A stretch of 64,000 nucleotides of DNA from Ciborinia camelliae. Lineage: Eukaryota > Ascomycota > Leotiomycetes > Helotiales > Sclerotiniaceae. The stretch spans positions 1,151,795 through 1,215,794 of the forward strand of contig JANPYM010000003.1 of assembly GCA_025890175.1 (NCBI GenBank), in the 5' to 3' direction. A program made the position numbers and the translations under genes. Of the stretch, positions 22,780 to 33,800 are shown piece by piece. Positions within the stretch are counted from its first letter, which is position 1, and every line of letters starts with the position of its first letter. A model generated the notes under the pieces. The model was not told the DNA's origin, did not search any database, and saw only the letters and a list, made by a program, of their open reading frames with translations.

Positions 22780-25375
22780 ATGAATCTCCGTAATAACCTC
22801 TTTGGCCAAGGGCCGAAATCATCCAGAGGGGAACAACAGCCGGCAGGTTATGGCAGAGCTCCAGCAGTTCCTCCCAGGGAGGATACTGCTATGGGTGGCT
22901 ACGATGATCTAAGGGGCAGTTATGGAGGACGTCCAGAGAAGTCCCCTATGACATCTCCAAGACAAGCAATGCCAATGAAACAAGCTCCTGGCGGCAGAGG
23001 TCCCATGTCACCCAGGAAAGCACAGCTCAATATCGCCAAAGTCGAGGATAAAACGAGGGCAAATCAATACATTTTTGGCAACTTGTGAGTATTTTGGTTC
23101 ATATGTAGGGCATTGTTTGTGCTAATGGTTTTACAAGGTCCGCAGTATCTCCTCTAGACTTCCCACCCAACCCCGACGGATCAGATATATATCTCATATT
23201 GAACGGCATGAATGTGGTTACTGCTAGGCCCTTGGATAACTTCCCTCCAGGATGCATCAGTTTATCAGACCCACAACGAACATGGTGTAATGTTGGAATG
23301 CTGGACCGAATAGTCGCTGAAACTTACGATCCTTTCTATCAAGGCCCACAAGCTTACCTTGGAGCCCTCGACGTTGAGGTTGGGTTTGCTTCGGCAAAGA
23401 AGTTCACAGATGTACCTTATGACCAAGATGAATTGGCCAGCGTGTTCATCAAGTGGTTCGAGAACCAAGTTTTTGCACCCGGTCAAAGGCTGTTGATGGA
23501 TCACAAGAACGTCCCTCTGTCATTTCTTGTCAAAACGGTCCAGTTAAGTGACTTGAGGATGGAGAAAAATGCTGCACCATCTCCAACCGTCAGCCATCCA
23601 CAAGCTCGTGGTATATTAGTGAGGACGACTCCTATTACATTCTACAAGGATGCAAAATCACCCATCAAGTTGAAAGGGTCTAGTAAGCGGCCGGCCGCTA
23701 ATTCTATCATTGCACCGGATTTCAAATTCGAAAATATGGGCATTGGTGGTCTAGATACAGAGTTCAGTGCTATTTTCCGAAGAGCTTTCGCTTCTCGTAT
23801 CTTCCCCCCTGGACTGATTGAAAAATTGGGTATCCAGCACGTGAAGGGTATCCTTCTTTTTGGTCCTCCAGGTACCGGAAAGACTCTTATTGCTCGTCAA
23901 ATCGGAAAGATGTTGAATTCAAGAGAGCCGAAGGTAATCAACGGCCCCGAAGTACTTAACAAGTACGTTGGTCAATCTGAAGAAAACATCCGAAAGCTCT
24001 TTGCCGATGCCGAAAAGGAATACAAGGAAAAGGGAGACGAGAGTGGCCTTCATATCATCATTTTCGACGAATTGGATGCTGTGTGCAAACAAAGAGGAAG
24101 TGGAGCAGGTGGTGGAACCGGTGTTGGAGACAGTGTTGTCAATCAACTGTTGTCTAAACTCGACGGTGTGGATCAGCTCAACAATATTCTTCTTATTGGA
24201 ATGACCAATCGTATGGATATGATCGACGACGCTTTACTTCGACCTGGGCGTTTGGAAGTTCACATGGAAATTTCTCTGCCAGATGAGGCCGGCAGAGCTC
24301 AAATTCTTAAGATTCATACTTCTAAGATGTTAAAGAATGATGTTATGGATTCAGATGTTGACGTTGCTGAACTCGCTCACCTTACCAAGAATTTCTCGGG
24401 AGCTGAAATTGGTGGTCTCGTCAAATCAGCCTCATCATTTGCTTTCAATCGACATGTCAAAGTTGGCACCGTAGCAGGAGTCAGCGACGATATTGAAAAT
24501 ATGAAAGTTAACCGGGCTGATTTCATGCACGCCCTCGATGAAGTCAAACCCGCATTCGGTGTGTCTGAAGAAGAACTTGAAGGTGCCATGTCTGCAGGTA
24601 TATTACCTTTTAGCAGACACATTGACAATATTATCCAAGATGGCCGCCTGTTCATAGATCTCGTAAGAGAGTCGCAAACAACGTCTCTCCTCTCGGTTCT
24701 CCTCCATGGACCCCCAGGTTCTGGTAAAACTGCCCTTGCAGCAGCCATTGCCAAAAGTTCAGAATTTCCCTTCATCAAGCTTGTTTCCGCCGAGAATATG
24801 GTTGGTTTCGGAGACGCACAAAAGATTCAATATCTCAACAAAGTCTTTATGGATGCATACAAATCTCCTCAAAATATTGTTGTTATAGACAATATAGAGC
24901 GTATTATCGAATGGGTTCCTATCGGTCCCAGATTTTCAAACGCGGTTCTACAAGCTCTTATGGTCCTCCTCACTAAACAGCCACCAAATGTACGTACTCT
25001 TAATTATTTACCTGTTTCATGTTACTAACATATTCTCTGTAGCAACGTCGCCTCTTAATCATAGGTACTACCTCCCAACGCAGCGTCCTCAAGCAACTCG
25101 ATCTTCAACCTATCTTCAACCGCGAACTCGCTGTCCCTAATGTCAATACTTTCAGCGAATTAGCGACTATATTACGAGAAGTCCAGGCCTTCGAAAATGA
25201 AGGTGACTTGCAAGAGTCGTTGAATCAACTGAAACAGTATACGGAAGGTGATATTGTGGGTGTGGGCATTAAGAAGGTTTTGCTGGCGGTTGGTGAGGCG
25301 AAACAGGAAAGGGGCAGGGTGCCGGCGAGGTTTGCGGATATCATGGAACAGTTGATTGCTAGTGGGAGGGATTAG
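22780..25375 (+). CDS. SEC18: Vesicular-fusion ATPase SEC18/NSF
   Basis: Three exons: 22780-23084, 23138-24989 and 25043-25375, introns 23085-23137 and 24990-25042; 829 residues. SEC18 is the hexameric AAA+ ATPase that disassembles SNARE complexes with alpha-SNAP after membrane fusion. Seen: a Pro/Gly-rich N-terminal extension (about 1-95), the N domain (DKTRANQYIFGNL onward), D1 Walker A GPPGTGKT near residue 345 with Walker B IIFDELDAVCK and the arginine region DDALLRPGRLEVHME, and D2 Walker A GPPGSGKT near 628 with IVVIDNIERI. The extension of roughly 70-90 residues before the N domain is longer than in yeast and looks disordered. Start chosen at the ATG at 22780 just after the AT-rich leader. 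Confidence 0.96.
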
Positions 25376-26569
25376 AGAGGCCAAGTGAGAGGATAGGGAA
25401 TAAGGCAGGGGAAAATAAGGGGTTTGGGTATCAATATGTTAGAGTTATAATAATTAGATGGTGAGATGGAGAGAGATGAACAGATAGAGACTTTTAATTA
25501 AAGCGTTTCTTTATAATAGATATATTGGTACCCAACGGAACAGGAGAGCCAAACATTCTCATCATTCATGCACAGCCAAGCATTTTATCCTTGCCATGTC
25601 ACTTCCATATCTCTGTCCTGCAGTTTTCAGACATGCAACAAAAGAGAAAGAAAGTTATTCATTGGATGAAAATGAAGCATATAAGAATGTCCTGCATAGA
25701 GTACATGCAGGTGGGCTGACTGTTGGTGACGCCAGGAAGGGGATTACAGTAATACAAGGCGACACAATGCTCCCAGGAGATGCACAACAAGATTTGAGTA
25801 TGTATGTATGATGTTATCGGCGAGGTATGATTGGATGTACATGTAACGGAATGGATCAGGGAGATGGGAGAGTTCTGGGGAAGTGAGAGTTATATTGTAT
25901 GCATAGGTAGGTAGTTACAAATTATATTGCTATCAAAGCTTGGATGAAAATTACTAAAATGGAATCGAAACGTGTAATCTGTATTTCATCAGATGGCATG
26001 GCCCGCATGTTATATTATCTATGTAGGTATCTAGACGTGGAATGTGAGATGAGACGAAAATGATATGGGATGGAATAGCATCCAAAAAAAAAATCATTTC
26101 ATTTCAAGAGCGGGAGGTAAATATCAATAAAAGTCTCTTTCTTTGGCTTTGGGGGAGAGATACACATGAGTATCTCATGATACATGTAGCGATTTCACCA
26201 TGAGGGATCTTAAGAAAAGATCACCGGGAACTGGTCCGGAAAGAGGTCACTGGGATGATAATCTTCAACGAGGATCACCGGGAGCAATCTTAAGAAAAGG
26301 AAAAGCTCACCGGGGATTGCGAACTAGCGATGACGCTCACCGGGGCAGACTAAGTAATAGTGGCTGCGATGGTCACCGGGAGTTGGTTCGTGAGAATATA
26401 AAAATGATCGGAGAGTGTGTGATGAAGTTCAATATCACCACGTTGTAGTCTTCTCTCGAGGGGCCAGATTTGGAGTTCTAGCTGTTTGGTTTCGAGAGTT
26501 GTGTATCTATGTGTATCTATCTAATTGATATGATTTTTCACCCACACTTTTGATTTCCGATCGAAATCT
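25376..26569. other. Intergenic region between convergent SEC18 and PUS3
   Basis: This holds the 3' flanks of both genes. The region contains a repeat array described separately at 26221-26380. The open frame 26200-26448 runs through the array but its translation follows the repeat and is not convincing. Confidence 0.5.
26221..26380 (+). repeat. Array of six TCACCGGG-type units spaced 26-36 bases
   Basis: TCACCGGG occurs at 26221, 26275, 26307, 26337 and 26373, with a TCACTGGG variant at 26247. Two units are linked to the same flanking word (ATCTTAAGAAAAG before the first unit and after the third), which shows that the repeat period is longer than the core. Spacers of about 18-28 bases are otherwise divergent. 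Confidence 0.8.
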
Positions 26570-28347
26570 CTACTCCCCCTTAACACCCAGCCCCCCTTCA
26601 ATCTCCACCCTTCTAAATCCTTTCTTCTGATCCTTGGCCAGCAAGCCCTTTCGAACAACGTACCTCTCATTGACCACCTCCACCGTCTCCATCCGTGTCT
26701 TATCCATAACCCTCGTGTATTTCCCCATCATCCTCGGACTATCACTCCCATCAAAAACCTTTTGGCTTCTTCCCTTTCCCCCCTTGCCTCCACTCAACTC
26801 ATTCGCTTCGACTCCTTGGCGACTAACTATCCCCATTAGTTCGCCCGCGAGAATCGAGTCGATTTTGCGCTCCCGCCATACTTTCCACAAATCATCCATC
26901 AAGCCCGCTTGTCCGTATTTACCCTCAGAATAGCCGGGCGCGTCACCTATGTAATGCCAGTCTAGAGCGTCGGTTCGAGAGGCATCATCGTCGTGGGGGA
27001 AGACGCAATCCCAGAGAACAAGCGGAGTATCCGTAGCCATTTCATAAGTAGGTCTCCCCGGATTTTTCTCCACATCCAACAATTCCGACACCACAGAAGG
27101 TTTTTCCAGACCCTGTCCCACAAGAAACAAGATTGCAACCATATGGCGAACCTGATGCCAAAGAAATGCAGATCCATGAAGCGTGAAAGTGTAAACTTTC
27201 GGGGCCTTGCTCTCGGCGTTCGCTTTAGAACGAACCGATTCATCAAGAAACGAATCCCCGTTCACATAAGCCAGCGAACTAGTATAATCGTCCACCTCCT
27301 CAATATCCGCATAAAAGATTCTCCTTTCAAAATTAGTAATCTGTTTCCCCGGATCCACCTTGCAGAAGTTTCTAAAATCATGCAAGCCCTCATATAACCT
27401 CGCCGCTTCCCTCATAGCATTGATATCTAACCACCCATCTTTCATTTTGCTAGCTGATGTACCGTGTTCTAGTTGGGATGGGATGGGAGAAAATGCAGGC
27501 TGCGTGAAGAAATATCGATAGCGACGTTCGCGGCAGGAAAAGCGAGCGGAGAAATCGAGGGGAGGCGAGGGACACCAGGCCAGGATACGAATATCGGGTG
27601 GAAGGAGACGGTTGAGAACTTGCGGATAAGGTATCTCATCCGTAATATGATTGAAATCAAGACTTTCCTGAATCTCTGGATCCGACAAACTAAACGTTCC
27701 ACTATTCGATCTCTTTGGCCCTGGGATACCTGCGGGTGGAGAAAGCGGCGCAGAGGTAACTTCTATGCCATTTTCCCTGGCATATGTATTATGCATATCC
27801 CTTTCTTCTCCCTCCTCGGATTCTTCTTGTACGGCCGTTGTTTTCGGTTTGGGGAGTGGTCTATTACTCCTAACTCTAATCCCAATAACCTGTCCAAAAG
27901 CACTAACTCCCTTATCCGTCCTCCCACATTTCGAATAATCGCATCCATCCCAATTGACCTCTCCCGGGGCCAACGGATTGACTCCTTGAGGAAATATAAG
28001 ACGAGCCTTATTCAGCGCTTTCCACAACTCTTCTTCAATAGTAGGTAACGGTGTTGGGTGTGCATGATGTTCGAATCCATTGTAGCGTTTTCCCAAATAT
28101 GCGAGTTTGAGAGCGACGAGTCGGGTGTTGTATTTGGAGGGGTCGAATTCTCGTTCGCAGCGGGGTTTCTTCAAATTGTTTTTGTTGACGGGGGTTGCGC
28201 TGGTATTTGTTCAGTATGGGGTTTTGATAACTGAGGGTATGTGAATAAACACCTTTTGGTATTATGTTTCAGTTCCTTTTCCAACTGAGTAACTCTCTTG
28301 ATCAAATTCTCATGCGACCAATCGCTATAATCCGTCGTTCCTCCCAT
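26570..28347 (-). CDS. DEG1: tRNA pseudouridine 38/39 synthase (PUS3/DEG1)
   Basis: Two exons on the minus strand: 28253-28347 and 26570-28199, intron 28200-28252; 574 residues. The enzyme converts U38 and U39 of many tRNA anticodon stems to pseudouridine. Seen: N-terminal coiled coil (NLIKRVTQLEKELKH), the TruA-type core with LVALKLAYLGKRYNGFEHH, the catalytic CGRTDKGVSAFGQ (Asp near residue 127), PYPQVLNRLLPPDIRILAW, FSCRERRYRYFF, LHDFRNFCKVD and FLWHQVRHMVAILFLVGQG. Two insertions (after PLPKP and before IPYPQV) lengthen it compared with bacterial TruA. The short first exon supplies an ATG and the family's coiled-coil start. Confidence 0.93.
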
Positions 28348-28796
28348 CTTGTTCCTTCTTCTCTCCTTTGCACTTCTCTCTGCTTCAGGAATCCAGTTGG
28401 TTTTCGTGTGAAAAGATGGAGAATGCTTTTGTGGGATTAGAAGCACTTCTCTTTTCAAGAATCTCCGGAAGAACATTCATTAAACATTGATAAGATACAA
28501 TGTAGTAGTAGTCATACTCTGCTGTTTATTCAACAAGGATTAAAAAACAAAAGTTCCTGTATTACAGTTTTTTTATTGACTCACGAATTCTCGAGCCAAT
28601 GAGCTTCTCTTCTCTTCTTTCTGTCTACAAGTGATATTTTTCTTAGATGTGTCTGTCTAACAGGGGTAAATTCCTTATCGCTTATCGGAAAGTACCCCTC
28701 TACTACTACCCGAGCCATCCTCAACCACCGACCACTCCAAGTCATTCATGTCTATAGTAAACATAAAGATATGTACCGGTATATATATATCAAACC
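28348..28796. other. Divergent promoter PUS3 / Rho-like GTPase
   Basis: About 450 bases separate the two starts. AT-rich tracts and a TACCGGTATATATATA stretch (28775-28791) near the start of the GTPase gene could include a TATA-like element. Confidence 0.5.
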
Positions 28797-29843
28797 ATGG
28801 ATGAATCCCATTTAGGACCCCCTCCCATAGAAACAACAGTACTACTTCTAGGCGATGCAGATGTTGGTAAATCAACTTTCTTATCGTGAGTTCACCTTAC
28901 TTTCATCCCTTGTATCCCATCCATCCCATCCATCCCATCCATCCATCCATCCCCCTTAACCCACAACTCACCCTTATGTACCCCCTCCCAGTCAGCCCCC
29001 CTCCAACCTCTCCTCCTCCGCCGCCTCAACCCAAGCACGTCTCCTCTTAGATTCACGCCAACCCTTCACCTTCGGCATCCGCTTCTCCAATATCCCGTAT
29101 CGAATAAACTTCTACGATACCTCTTCGCCGACCGATTGGAAAACATTGAAACCCGACGTTGTTGTGCTCTGTTATGCCGTTTCGTCACGGTTGAGTTTAA
29201 TCAATGTACAGAGATTCGTATGCATACCCTTTTCATCTATCAATCTATCCATTTTCACCCGTGGTAATTATCCAAAGCACCATCGATTCATGTTAAGTAT
29301 ATACATACATATACATATCCCATGAATGAACGAGAACCACGAGCTCCCTCCCCCTTACTATCACAGATCACAATACCATCCAAACACCCTAACCCTAACC
29401 CTAACAAAACAAAACTAAACCAACTCCCCAAAACAGTGGGCCAAAGAACTCCAAACCGCCTTCCAATACGAACTCCCCATTCTCCTCCTCGCCCTCAAAC
29501 GAGATCTCCGATGTGAAAAAGATCCAAACGGGATTATATATCCGCAAGAGGGTCATCATATCGCGCAGGAATTGAGATGTGACCGTTATATGGAGTGGGT
29601 ATTTATGTTTCTTTCACGGTCTCCTTCCTTCTCCTCGTTTCCCGCTTCTTTTCCTACCGAAAGCTCATCGCCAAGAAACTAATCTAACCTCCGTCCCAAT
29701 CCAGGTGCTCATCCATGACAGGCGAGCTAGTAGCAGAAGTATGGGAAGACATCAGTCGAACCGCCGTCTTGGCTGCTGGAGGAGGGAAAGCGGGGCGGGA
29801 TGGTAATGGTGGGTTAAGCGGTGGGGGATGTTTAATTATGTAA
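28797..29843 (+). CDS. Rho-like small GTPase with atypical switch, CaaX end
   Basis: Four exons: 28797-28885, 28992-29217, 29437-29594 and 29705-29843; 203 residues. The third intron uses a GTGGGT donor that makes the frame fit. Seen: P-loop GDADVGKST, a beta-strand FTFGIRFSNIPYRINFYDTSSPTDW where Rho has DTAGQE, VVVLCYAVSSRLSLINVQRF, LALKRDLRC (the Rho LKxDL position), YMECSSMTGELVAEVWEDI (the CSA region), and a C-terminal GGGCLIM, a CaaX-type prenylation box. The product therefore looks membrane anchored. The Gln and Gly of the catalytic DxxGQ are missing, so fast GTP hydrolysis is unlikely. Which GTPase subfamily it descends from is inference. The gene is convergent with the LTE1-like GEF. 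Confidence 0.72.
29387..29406 (+). repeat. Short CCCTAA telomere-like repeat inside an intron
   Basis: Three CCCTAA units in a row lie about 35 bases before the 3' splice site of intron 2 of the Rho-like gene. Each unit contains a CTAAC branch-site word, so it may serve splicing. Confidence 0.75.
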
Positions 29844-30875
29844 GGCTAAAGGGTTTAATATGAGTGGCATGAATGATGGATTGTGGAATCCATTTTGTTT
29901 ATGATAATTTGGTTAGGCATGTGGATGATTTCAGATCTAAAGGTTGTATTATTCAACATTTCATAGACAATGGACATATATTGGTCATTCAAAGTTCACA
30001 TGATTAAGATAGGTTCGCGTTGCGACGCATGACTAGATTGAACTTTTTCTTCATTCATTGATATCTCATCTAGCCACTCCTTCTATTCTACCACAGCTAA
30101 CACTCAACCCGCTATCTCACAAGCAAACGAGCGACACGCAAAGGGGTATACGATCCTGCATCCTACATCCATCCATTCCACCCGAGGTAAAATGCATCCG
30201 CCATCATGGCACAAGAGATTATATGCCCTCTCTCTTCAAGTTTCAATACAAAGTTTTTCCCCTCTTCCAATTTACATGCCATCCACATCCATACGTAACA
30301 CCGTCCCATGAAAGTCTTTGGAGCAAAATCCCCATCTCCGTCCACCCATCCATCCATTTTCCCAACACCACAAAGTCACTTGAAAGCTTAGCACTCAGTG
30401 GAGGTAAGCAAAAACAAAAAAAGTACAACGAACCAATGGAAAATAAATCGTGGCAGTCGTGGTCGTAGAAAGAGAGTCCGAAGCCAGATTGCAATAGCAA
30501 AAGGAAATATTATGTTAAGCCGTCGTGGTGACGCGCAGGCTACGCTGTGCTCGCAAAAACTTGGGACCAAGAAAAGTGAAGAAAATACATGAAAAAGAAT
30601 CATTCGAAGCTGTCTCGAAATAAAAGGTATGAAGTTTGAATACTGTGGTGAAACACACATTACAAAATTTTAAACAAAAGGCCCCAAAATTTGAATTTGT
30701 TATTACAAAGAATTTGTTGTTTTATTCATCTGGTGATGAATTCGAAACTTAATCAAAAGTTCCGTAGATTAAGTCATTTGAAAAACCAAGGTGAGTCCGC
30801 ATGAACGGCTGAATAGTACGATTATCATCTTGAAGTCAACGAAGGTACGATGGAGGCGTTGATTGAGGTGAGTGA
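29844..30875. other. Intergenic region, convergent 3' flanks
   Basis: Non-coding stretch between the GTPase and the LTE1-like gene. Several open frames occur but none has recognisable protein character. Confidence 0.5.
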
Positions 30876-33800
30876 TCAATTTTGGATTGATTTCCCAAAT
30901 TTCGCAATGTCTTCATCTCGTAAGGCTGCCATCCATAGACACCTTTCGGTGATGCCTTCAATCGGAAGGAATCTGTACAATTGGCTAGCCTCGATCAACC
31001 TGAGAATATTCTTTATGATCGTTGAATCACATCGACACCTCTCAAAGTTTACCAAAGGTTCCGTTGTTGGTGTACTTGCAAACTGACTTGGGCGCTCAGA
31101 GTTGATGATGAGGTCATGAGTATAGATTCCGACAAACGGAATACAACCTTGATCTGCACCGGAGCCTTCCATCTCGGCTCTCAAGTTGTGGAAGTTACTT
31201 GTAGGGGTTACAAGTTCTTCCAGTTCGTTTAGTGTTTGTATGTCGGACGCTGGGATGTGAGCCCATGTCGAGGTAAGGCGGGAGATATCCTTCGAAGTCA
31301 AGGCCACGGTAAGTTGTGTCATTGTAGCAAAGTTTCGATATTTACGACAATGAACGGCAATGTGAATGAATTTGATGATGCATCGAACTCGTTCTTCCAG
31401 ATCGGCAGTCAGGACGATTTCAGACACAGCCCATTTAACCATTATATTGAATCGTGCGATCACAACTTCTACCCCCCGAGGTTCCGAGGAGCGCAGGAAC
31501 TCAACCCAAGAGCGAGTGTCTGTAGCGGCATCCCTCCAGCGCATTTCTATGAGATCCTTCCAATCAATCTCATTCAAGGCATCTTTTTCAATGAGAGTAA
31601 ACTGCTGAGCAAGGACTCGCGAATCGAACGCAAGGATGAAGGGCAGGTGGACAGACGTCTTACGAGAAGCTTCACTTATACCATCGGGCCGCAAGACACC
31701 TCTGTCGAATCCGTTTACAGCAGGGGCAGTAGTGGGTGTGACGCCTGGAGTGGGCGGTAGCTGATTTTCGTGTTCCAGTTGATAATCATGGACCTGGGGG
31801 ATATTCGCAGTACTTGGAGACATATTCAATGCTTGCACCAAGGTTATTGGAGGGGAAGGAGGATGACGTGCTGATTTAGACGGGTGAGGAGATTCCCTAA
31901 TCACTGCTCCCGGTCCAAGAGGGGGGAAGGTAAATGCAACAATGTTTGACATCTCTTCAGTATAGTCAGCTTTCGATATAACAGACATCTCGGAAGAAAG
32001 ATCGCTGTCAATGTTGAGGAATGAATGATTGCCACTGTCGCGAACGCAGTCCCTTGCACCAAGACGCATTCTTCGCAAGCTTTCCGTTTCAGTTATGAAA
32101 TCGAAGGATCCAGGATGTGAAGAATGCGGAGTGTTGTCCATAGTCCTTTGGTGTCCTTCACCAGGCCCTTCAAGAATTGAGCGTTCTGACCAATTGCGCG
32201 TATGCCTCCGATAACTCCCATCCTCGCTAAATGCACCGTCAAGAAAAGAACCTTCAATAAATGAATCGGTCAGACCACTTGAACCTGGTACTGACAAAGT
32301 TCTTGTCATTCCTGTTGGTTGATATACAGTGAGTCTATGCTCTGCACTGGTTGAAGCTTGCTGTGGCTGATATGTAGTTGACGTTGGATTGAAAATGCTA
32401 GAGTCTACGACTTTTCGTTGTCTGTATCTGCGTTTCTCTTCCTCGTCATCATCCAAGGTTAGCGTACTAACATCGTATGGACTGCCACCAAAACTATTGG
32501 TATTTCCCCCATTATAGAATCTCCGCGAGAATTCACCGCTTGAGAGTTCGGAACGCCTCTGTTCAAATTTTCCTTCGAGTTTCAGAAGAGCTGATTCGAC
32601 CCCACCATCGTCATCAGTGTCATCTGGAATTTGAGCGAGCATCTGGGCTTCTTTCTCAAACGATGGACGCATAACCGGTTGAGATGAATGGGTATCGAAG
32701 AGAGAGACGCGGGCCTTGGGTGCAGCCTCAGCTAGTGCTCCTAACGAGAATGTTTCGACACGAGCTTGACTTTCATCGTAGTCACTATTAACTACATCAA
32801 CGTATCGGCTGTCATCTCCACTACCAAGAAGATATGAGCTTCGTACAGAATCGGAATAGGTCGTTAAAGAGCCAGTTGACATTGGTCGGGGGTTAGCATT
32901 ATTGAGATCTCCAACATTACCCACAGCTCTCAAATCTCCACCTGGTCGTCTTCGGAGCACTCGAAGTGGTGCCTGGATAGGTGCATTTGGAGAAAAGCTA
33001 TCAGCAATTGATTGTTCTTCCGTAAATGTAGTGGCATCGAAGCTTCGCTCACTCCTGCGATGCTGATTGAAACCACTATGGAATGATGCACAACGACGTA
33101 AGGATACGGATTTTCTGACTCGGTAAGTCTGGCTGTGAAGTCTCATTGAATGTGTAGGAATTGGTCGAGGTCCTAGGGGGCACTCATATTCTCGTGAGGG
33201 CTGTGAGTCGCCAATCAGTGAAGGAAGACCTTCTAATGATAAACTACGATTCACAGTATGTCCTAGTAGATGGGATGATCTTCTTGGGGTTCCTGCAAAA
33301 GGAATGCCTGGCGGAGTTGTTGGTGGCGTAGGTCCATGTAATGGGTGCAAGAAACTATCGGCGAATGAGCCGACAGATGGACTTGCAGCCAATGCGCCGG
33401 TCATCATAGGCAAGGACAACGTCATAGTATCATCAATAATTACAATACTATTGCTTCCATTTGTTACTTCGCTCTTGGGCGACCTATAAGTTATAGGACT
33501 CGAGTTCTCCAAGGTTACATCAGGACACATGGTCGAGTACTGGATTGCAGATTCGCGATGGCTACTTCTTGGTAGTGACTGTTGCTCAACTGTACAAGAT
33601 TTGCGGGCCTCGTCAGCTTCCTCTTCCTCTCGAACTGCCCTCTTGAAGTCTTCGGCAATTTCAGCGCCAAGAAGGTCAATTCTCATCGGTGCATGAATGG
33701 AGTCGTGCCTTCGAGCTTGTGGGACTACAGCGGTACCAGGAAGTCGGTTTATGGTTGCCCCTCGAACGCCAAGAGGCGGTATATTAGGAAAGCTTCCTTG

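Noticed and set aside
26200..26448. Open frame of 82 codons through the TCACCGGG array
   Set aside because: The translation follows the DNA repeat and shows no independent protein character; frame is likely incidental.
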